DNA of 37,557 bases from an uncultured Acidimicrobiales bacterium (lineage in GTDB: Bacteria; Actinomycetota; Acidimicrobiia; Acidimicrobiales; SHLQ01): positions 1 to 37,557 of the forward strand of contig CALGZB010000252.1 in NCBI GenBank assembly GCA_937934655.1, in the 5' to 3' direction. Under the pieces are notes generated by a model. It worked only from the letters and a program-made list of their open reading frames with translations. It was not told where the DNA came from and searched no databases. Every line of letters starts with the position of its first letter. Within the stretch, counting starts at the first letter, position 1. Of the stretch, positions 32,981 through 37,557 are shown piece after piece. A program made the position numbers and the translations under genes.

Positions 32981-33652
32981 ATGGTAAACGCAGGTATTGA
33001 TTTCAGCGGAGCGCTCACAGACGCGTTCTCAGATCTCTTCGCATTCGTGCCGAAGATCATCGGTTTCTTGGTGATCTTCCTTATTGGTTGGTTCATTGCG
33101 AAAATTATTCGCAAGGTTGTCCACCGGGTGCTTTCGAAGGTCGGATTCGACAACATGGTCGACAAGGCCGGAATGGGCGCATACGTCGAACGGGCCGGCT
33201 TCGCTGACTCGGGCATGTTGCTCGCCAAGATCGTCTACGCATTCATCATGCTCATCGTCTTGCAGCTCGCACTTGGTTCGTTCGGTCCAGACAACCCCTT
33301 CTCTGAACTGCTCAACACCTTCATTAGCTACATTCCGAAGCTGTTCGTTGCAATCGTGCTCATCGTCATCACCGGCGCTGTAGCAAACATGGTGAAGGAC
33401 ATCGTCCGCCCATCGGTAGCGCATCTCGGACACGGCAACATGCTCGTGACCGGCATTGGCGCACTCATCTGGTACATCGGTGGCTTCATGGCACTGAACC
33501 AGCTCGAGGTTGCCGCAGACGTAGTGAACACCCTGTTCACCATGGTCACTTCAGCAGCAGTCTTCATCTTGGTCATCAAGTTCGGGATCGGTGGCATCCC
33601 AGCCGCTCGTGACCGCTTCTGGCCAAAGGTGTACGACAAGTTCGAAGGCTAA
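32981..33652 (+). CDS. MscS-like TM-helix-repeat membrane protein
   Basis: A 223-residue membrane protein built from the conserved TM-helix repeats of the mechanosensitive channel superfamily (PF05552-type). The first repeat is VPKIIGFLVIFLIGWFIAKI and the second IPKLFVAIVLIVITGAVANM, each followed by a basic amphipathic segment. Two or three more membrane helices follow, but the MscS beta domain is lacking, so a classical channel is not assured. ATG 32981 has GGGAG at 32964-32968, with 12-nt spacing. An open frame to 32825 has no membrane pattern and is not used. The gene ends 15 bases before a hairpin array. Confidence 0.8.
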   Translation: MVNAGIDFSGALTDAFSDLFAFVPKIIGFLVIFLIGWFIAKIIRKVVHRVLSKVGFDNMVDKAGMGAYVERAGFADSGMLLAKIVYAFIMLIVLQLALGSFGPDNPFSELLNTFISYIPKLFVAIVLIVITGAVANMVKDIVRPSVAHLGHGNMLVTGIGALIWYIGGFMALNQLEVAADVVNTLFTMVTSAAVFILVIKFGIGGIPAARDRFWPKVYDKFEG

Positions 33653-33667
33653 CAACGCCTCGATCAG

Positions 33668-33766
33668 CGCTACGGACACCTCCCGCCGGTATCCGTAGCG
33701 TCTGAAGGACCAGGTTCCCGCCACTTGGCCTTCAGAACCCGGGAGGCATCTTCGGATGCCTCCCGG
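33668..33766 (+). ncRNA. Candidate C-rich-loop RNA, module 1
   Basis: Three consecutive hairpins. Hairpin A, 33668-33700: 12 bp with one mismatch, loop TCCCGCC at 33681-33687. Hairpin B, 33701-33736: 14 bp with one bulged A, loop TCCCGCC at 33716-33722. Hairpin T1, 33739-33766: a perfect 12-bp stem CCGGGAGGCATC / GATGCCTCCCGG with a TTCG loop and no T-tract after it. The stems of A and B differ in sequence yet pair. The arrangement recalls the 6C RNA, but the loop has a G within the Cs, and no promoter is identified. Confidence 0.6.
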
Positions 33767-33813
33767 AAGTTCACACCTCTTACCCCGGGCGACTTCGAGG
33801 GCAAGACAAAATC

Positions 33814-33912
33814 GCTGCAAAGCTCCGACCCGCCTTGGGGCTTTGCAGTACGGAAGTCCATGGTTCCCGCCACCTGGACTCCGGATCGGGAGGCATCTTC
33901 GGATGCCTCCCG
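33814..33912 (+). ncRNA. Candidate C-rich-loop RNA, module 2
   Basis: A second copy of the three-hairpin plan, shifted by 147-149 nt. Hairpin D, 33815-33848: about 14 bp (some G-U), loop CCCGCC at 33829-33834. Hairpin C, 33851-33883: 12 bp with two bulges, loop TCCCGCC at 33865-33871. Hairpin T2, 33887-33912: same stem and loop as T1, minus one closing pair. T2 is followed by a T-tract. D and C stems differ from those of A and B, while the loop and terminal hairpin are conserved. The spacer 33767-33813 has no clear promoter. Confidence 0.6.
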
Positions 33913-33923
33913 GTTTCTTTTTT
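33887..33923 (+). terminator. Intrinsic terminator of the hairpin array
   Basis: CGGGAGGCATC pairs with GATGCCTCCCG around TTCG, then TTTCTTTTTT at 33914-33923. This is the best intrinsic terminator in the window and fixes the plus strand as the transcribed one. It lies 31 bases before the cofC start, so cofC needs its own promoter. Confidence 0.9.
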
Positions 33924-33940
33924 GGGGCGGCCAACAGTTG

Positions 33941-33946
33941 TATGCT
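33941..33946 (+). promoter_or_regulatory. -10 element for leaderless cofC
   Basis: TATGCT lies eight bases before GTG 33955, right after the terminator. No Shine-Dalgarno sequence precedes the GTG. Confidence 0.45.
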
Positions 33947-33954
33947 GTTGGGCT

Positions 33955-34593
33955 GTGGCTGTTGTCCTCCTCGTTCCGGTGAAAGCCTTTCCTTTGGCGA
34001 AGAGCCGACTCGCCGCCACCGTGGTGCCCCCGGGGCGCGCCGCACTCGCTCGGGCGATGGCGACCTCGGTGCTGCGAGCGGGAGGCCGGCTCCCGAAGGC
34101 CGTCGTCTGCGAGGACGAGCGGGTTGCCCGGTGGGCTGCTTCGAACGGAGCCTTGGTCATCTGGAAACCCAATTGCGATCTCAACCGTGCGGTGACTGAG
34201 GCGGTCGAGGCCCTCGCATCTCGTGGATTCGAGCGGGTCGTCGTGGCGCACGGAGATCTTCCTCTTGCCCGCTCGTTTGACGAGGTGATTGATTTCGATG
34301 GCGTGACGCTCGTGCCCGATCGGCGAAATCTCGGAACGAATGTGTTGTGCTTGCCGACCACTACCGCGTTCACGTTTGGTTACGGGCCGGATTCGTTCGC
34401 CTTTCATCAAGAACAGGCGGCACAGGCCGGTCTCGCTATCCGGGTGTTGGCTGACGCAGACTTGGGCTTAGACATCGATACCGCCGACGACTTGAAGACG
34501 CTGCGTGGTCGCGGCAGCGATCGAGATATTGATCGAGATAATGATCGAGATAATGATCGAGACAGCGCGCTACAAAGGAACGAGTCGCCGTGA
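33955..34593 (+). CDS. cofC: 2-phospho-L-lactate/phosphoenolpyruvate guanylyltransferase (F420 synthesis)
   Basis: CofC/FbiD activates 2-phospho-L-lactate or phosphoenolpyruvate with GTP for coenzyme F420 synthesis. The 212-residue protein starts at GTG 33955: AVVLLVPVKAFPLAKSRLA is the nucleotide-binding start, then VVAHGDLPLA, and RNLGTNVLCLP with a later FGYGPDSFAFH. The C-terminal end is a degenerate tandem repeat DRDIDRDNDRDNDRDS, which is not part of the family fold. It overlaps the PIG-L gene by four bases (GTGA). In mycobacteria cofC (fbiD) also lies beside gpsA, as here. Confidence 0.9.
   Translation: MAVVLLVPVKAFPLAKSRLAATVVPPGRAALARAMATSVLRAGGRLPKAVVCEDERVARWAASNGALVIWKPNCDLNRAVTEAVEALASRGFERVVVAHGDLPLARSFDEVIDFDGVTLVPDRRNLGTNVLCLPTTTAFTFGYGPDSFAFHQEQAAQAGLAIRVLADADLGLDIDTADDLKTLRGRGSDRDIDRDNDRDNDRDSALQRNESP
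34519..34566. repeat. 12-bp tandem repeat at the cofC 3' end
   Basis: Four units of gatcgagataat and variants lie at 34519-34530, 34531-34542, 34543-34554 and 34555-34566. They encode the DRD(I/N) repeats, in frame, close to the stop codon. Confidence 0.85.
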
Positions 34594-35315
34594 GAACCGA
34601 GAACCTGCCGACGCCGAAGGTTGCCTTGGCGATTGCCGCTCATCCCGACGATGTCGAGTTTCAGTGCGGGGCAACCTTTGCGAAGTGGGCGGCCGATGGG
34701 TGCGTGATCCATCACCTCATCTGCACCGACGGCTCGAAGGGCACGTGGGACGCGAACGCAGATACCGATGCGCTCGTGCTACGGCGCCAACTGGAACAAC
34801 GAGCAGCTGCTGACCGACTTGGGTCAACTGGCGACGTTCGATATCTCGGGCAAGTCGATGGCGAACTCACCAACAACTTGTCACTTGTGAGCCACATAGC
34901 CCGGCACATTCGAGAACTACAGCCCGAGGTTGTCTTTGGCCACGACCCGTGGATGCGATGGCGGCTTCACCCCGACCATCGCAACGCCGGATTCCTGGTT
35001 ACCGACGGTGTCGTCGCCGCCCGAGATCCTCACTTCTTCCCCGAGCACGGCATCGCCCATCACCGCCCACAACACCTCCTGTTGTTCGAGACCGAAGAAC
35101 CGAACCACGCTGAGGATGTCACCGGCTTCGCCGATGCCAAGGTCTCGGCGCTGGAGGCGCACGAGAGCCAGTTCGAGACAACGATGGACATTACCGATCT
35201 CGGAAGCCTCGATCAGCGGAACGCTTTTCACGCCAAGATCACGGCCGAGTTGGTCGCGAGCGGTGGCACGGTCGACATGGCGCAGGCCGAGTTGTTCCGA
35301 CGAATCGACCCCTAG
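34590..35315 (+). CDS. PIG-L family zinc deacetylase (LmbE/MshB-like)
   Basis: A 241-residue zinc hydrolase of the family that removes N-acetyl groups from glucosaminyl compounds (MshB in mycothiol synthesis, BshB, LmbE-type proteins). The first zinc motif AHPDDVE is at 17-23 and the second, HPDHRNAG, near residue 127. The start is GTG 34590 inside the cofC stop. The C-terminal half has a KVSALEAHESQF pattern typical of MshB-like members. The mycothiol enzyme is one possibility, but the F420 neighbour offers another; the substrate is undecided. Confidence 0.85.
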   Translation: MRTENLPTPKVALAIAAHPDDVEFQCGATFAKWAADGCVIHHLICTDGSKGTWDANADTDALVLRRQLEQRAAADRLGSTGDVRYLGQVDGELTNNLSLVSHIARHIRELQPEVVFGHDPWMRWRLHPDHRNAGFLVTDGVVAARDPHFFPEHGIAHHRPQHLLLFETEEPNHAEDVTGFADAKVSALEAHESQFETTMDITDLGSLDQRNAFHAKITAELVASGGTVDMAQAELFRRIDP

Positions 35316-35317
35316 CG

Positions 35318-37381
35318 ATGACCTACCTTCTGGGTATCGACACGGGTGGAACATTTACCGATGCGGCAATCATCGACGAATCCACCGAGGCGGTCGTAGC
35401 AAAAGCCAAAGCTCCGACCACCCACGGCGAGCTACTCGTTGGGGTGAAGGCGGCCATGACTGCGGCAGTCGCTCAGATTGCATCAGGGTCCAGCATTTCG
35501 CTGGTCTCCGTTTCGACCACCCTGGCCACAAACGCGTTGGTCGAGGGCACCGGGGAGCCTGCGTGTCTGATCACCATGGGATTTTCTGAGACGGAGCTTC
35601 AAAAGGCCGGCGTGGGCGAGGTGGCTGGCGACTGCATCCTTCGCTCAATCGGTGGCGGCCACAACGCCCACGGCGCCACTGTGGCCGAACTCGACCTCGA
35701 GGCTGCGTCGCGGTTACTCGATGAGCTTGAGGACGGGTCTGATGGCGGACCTGGGGGCGGATATAGGGGAAAGGTGTCGGGGTTTGCGATCGCTTCCCAA
35801 TTCAGTGTGCGAAACCCTGCCCACGAACTCGCGCTCCGTGATTTCATCGTCTCTCGGACGGGAAAGCCGGTTACCTGTAGTCACGAACTTTCTGCGCAAC
35901 TCGGCGGGCCCCGGCGCGCACTGACTGCTCTGCTCAACGCTCGGCTCATCGGGATGATTGCCCAGCTCGTCGACGCCGTACAACAGGCCATGGCCGAGCT
36001 CGACATCGATGCACCACTGATGATCGTGCGGGGGAACGGAACGTTGGTGTCGGCAGTGTTTGCCTCACAACGCCCGATAGAGACGGTTCTTTCTGGGCCA
36101 GCGGCCAGTGTGATCGGCGCGCAACATCTCGCTGGTATCGAGTCGGGGTTGGTCATCGACATCGGCGGTACAACCACCGACATTGCGGTCGTCGCCGACG
36201 GTGTTCCAAACACGACGCTCAATGGAGCGATGGTGGCTGGACATCGAACAATGGTCGAGGCGGTCGACATGGTCACCGTCGGCATCGGCGGAGATAGTGA
36301 GATTCGAATCGACTCTCGGTCCGACGCCGGGCCGATACTCCTTGGGCCGCAACGGGCGATTCCGATAAGTCGGCTTGCGCTCGAGCACTATGACTTGGTT
36401 ATCGAGACCCTCGAGCGGCAGCTCCGAGAAGCTCCACGACAGGCCACCGATGGCCGGTTACTTGTACTCGTGTCTGCATCAGACTCTCGGCACGACTCGC
36501 GCACCCGCGGGCTCGATGAACGCGAGGCGGCCATCGTGCAAGCCTTGGCGGATGGCCCGCGACCGGTTGCGGCCGTCGCCTCGACCGGGTTGCACGTCAA
36601 CGCGATCGAGCGGCTCCGTAGCCGTGGTCTCGTTCGGATCGCATCGTTTACCCCTACCGATGCCATCGAACTTCTCCGGTCAAACGATGCCCCCCGACCC
36701 AAGGGCGAACATCAGGCGGCGCTTCTCGCTGCACAGGTGTTGGCAAGACAGACCCGATCAAACGGTTCGGTGATCGCCCCTTCCGCACAGGCGTTTGCGC
36801 AAGAAGTGGTCGACGAACTGGTGCGTCTGGTCTCCGATGTTGTGCTCGACGTCGCACTTGGTGCCGATGGATTCTCGGGTCTACGTCCGTCGCAATCGCC
36901 GGTCGTTGCCGCTGGCCTCGTCGGCCAACGTGGGTTGGTGTCGGTCGATGTTTCGTTGGCTGCTCCGATCGTTGCGATCGGTGCGCCGGCCCATGCCTAT
37001 CTCCCGCAGGTCGGGGCGATTGTCGCCGGGCGCAGTGGCAGCAACCAGGTGAACGTTCCGGAGCATGCCGATGTGGCCAACGCAGTTGGTTCGGTTGTGG
37101 GGAAGGTCCGGATGGTCCGCGAAGCAACGGTAAGCCAACCCACAAAGGGCCAATTCAAAGTGCACCTCGATGATCAAGCTGCGTATGGCAGCGTGGAGCG
37201 AGCCCAGCAGGCGGCCCTCGAGCGACTCACCGAACTGGTGATTGACGATGCCCGAGAGGCCGGGGCCACTACACCAGCGGTAGCCCACGAGTGGACCGAG
37301 GTGCGGGCAACCATCGAAGGTAAAGAAGTCTTTATCGACGGACGTATGGTGGTCACTGCAACCGGGCGGCCAGCGTCCTAG
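35318..37381 (+). CDS. Hydantoinase/oxoprolinase family protein, HyuA type
   Basis: A 687-residue ATP-dependent hydrolase-like protein. The N-terminal Hydant_A_N start is GIDTGGTFTDAAIID (6-20), then the hydantoinase A core with LNARLIG, LIVRGNGTL-like (LMIVRGNGTLVSA) and LSGPAASVIGAQHLA, and the second ASKHA phosphate loop IDIGGTTTDIAV. A HyuA protein usually has a HyuB partner; none follows here. The ATG is two bases after the PIG-L stop. The role may be in an F420- or thiol-related step, or in amide hydrolysis; this is inference from place only. Confidence 0.85.
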   Translation: MTYLLGIDTGGTFTDAAIIDESTEAVVAKAKAPTTHGELLVGVKAAMTAAVAQIASGSSISLVSVSTTLATNALVEGTGEPACLITMGFSETELQKAGVGEVAGDCILRSIGGGHNAHGATVAELDLEAASRLLDELEDGSDGGPGGGYRGKVSGFAIASQFSVRNPAHELALRDFIVSRTGKPVTCSHELSAQLGGPRRALTALLNARLIGMIAQLVDAVQQAMAELDIDAPLMIVRGNGTLVSAVFASQRPIETVLSGPAASVIGAQHLAGIESGLVIDIGGTTTDIAVVADGVPNTTLNGAMVAGHRTMVEAVDMVTVGIGGDSEIRIDSRSDAGPILLGPQRAIPISRLALEHYDLVIETLERQLREAPRQATDGRLLVLVSASDSRHDSRTRGLDEREAAIVQALADGPRPVAAVASTGLHVNAIERLRSRGLVRIASFTPTDAIELLRSNDAPRPKGEHQAALLAAQVLARQTRSNGSVIAPSAQAFAQEVVDELVRLVSDVVLDVALGADGFSGLRPSQSPVVAAGLVGQRGLVSVDVSLAAPIVAIGAPAHAYLPQVGAIVAGRSGSNQVNVPEHADVANAVGSVVGKVRMVREATVSQPTKGQFKVHLDDQAAYGSVERAQQAALERLTELVIDDAREAGATTPAVAHEWTEVRATIEGKEVFIDGRMVVTATGRPAS

Positions 37382-37406
37382 GCCCCACCCCTGCTTTTCT
37401 GGGGCC
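37381..37406 (+). terminator. Hairpin after the HyuA-type gene
   Basis: GGCCCCA at 37381-37387 pairs with TGGGGCC at 37400-37406, starting at the stop codon. No T-tract follows, so it is a weak terminator candidate. Confidence 0.35.
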
Positions 37407-37423
37407 GGGACTTCCCCCTCCGC

Positions 37424-37429
37424 TACTAT
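37424..37429 (+). promoter_or_regulatory. -10 element for leaderless gpsA
   Basis: TACTAT, the best -10 match in the window, is followed by six bases and the ATG at 37436. Confidence 0.55.
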
Positions 37430-37435
37430 GCCGCC

Positions 37436-37557
37436 ATGGACATTCGGGTTGGCGTTATTGGCGGAGGCTCCTGGGGGACAACGGTGGCGTCGCTTGCTGC
37501 GCATAACACCCCCACCACGATATGGGCGCGTGACGAGGCGGTCGTCGACGACATCAA
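37436..37557 (+). CDS. gpsA: NAD(P)-dependent glycerol-3-phosphate dehydrogenase, 3' end missing
   Basis: The first 40 residues of GpsA, which makes glycerol 3-phosphate for membrane lipids. The dinucleotide-binding start [18 protein letters not shown] and the following [11 protein letters not shown] match the family. The gene is cut by the window end. There is no Shine-Dalgarno sequence, and the start sits six bases after a -10 box. The cofC-gpsA neighbourhood supports the assignment. Confidence 0.88.
   Translation, partial: MDIRVGVIGGGSWGTTVASLAAHNTPTTIWARDEAVVDDI

Overview
The window is a dense stretch of a moderately high-GC bacterial chromosome. I read it as an actinobacterium. The evidence is the dxr-rseP-ispG block, the rimP-nusA-infB-rbfA-truB operon, the dapA-RNase J pair, a CofC/FbiD enzyme of coenzyme F420 synthesis next to gpsA, a GYEPALG-type phosphohexomutase, a mycothiol-type maleylpyruvate isomerase fold, and many genes that look leaderless. 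A member of the Acidimicrobiia is my best guess, but that is an inference from style and gene order. No rRNA, tRNA, phage or insertion sequence was found.

Layout. 1-5412: MEP isoprenoid genes (dxr, cut by the window start, and ispG) with the site-2 protease rseP, a GNAT acetyltransferase and an antisense 2OG-Fe(II) oxygenase. 5413-13975: a long translation/RNA operon (rimP, nusA, infB, rbfA, truB) running into riboflavin synthase and ribBA. The infB gene has a strongly folded 224-nt leader where other actinobacteria often carry ylxR. 13976-19684: a repeat-rich gap, a DinB/maleylpyruvate-isomerase-like protein (minus), rpsO, a folded pnp leader, pnp and an M16 peptidase. 19685-21983: a third copy of a dispersed repeat, a 12-bp minisatellite, an ECF42-type sigma factor with its DGPF/YCII partner, and a paired repeat. 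21984-28591: dapB, SURF1, a winged-helix protein, dapA, RNase J and a phosphohexomutase. 28613-30541: TetR, SDR and a DUF2007-like membrane protein. 30600-33652: an ECF sigma factor with a soluble zinc anti-sigma, flanked on both sides by MscS-type channel genes. 33653-33954: an array of six hairpins. 33955-37557: cofC, a PIG-L deacetylase, a HyuA-type protein and the start of gpsA.

The most unusual object is the array at 33668-33923. Two tandem modules, about 148 nt apart, each hold two hairpins with a loop of the form (U/A)CCCGCC on differing but paired stems, followed by an almost identical hairpin with a C(UUCG)G loop. The last hairpin is followed by a T-tract. The layout recalls the actinobacterial 6C small RNA (two C-rich loops plus terminator), but here it is duplicated and the loop differs. 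The two neighbouring MscS-like genes share the same ribosome-binding context (ACGGGAGAAA, 12-nt spacing), whose CGGGA could pair with these loops. I offer this as a testable regulatory circuit.
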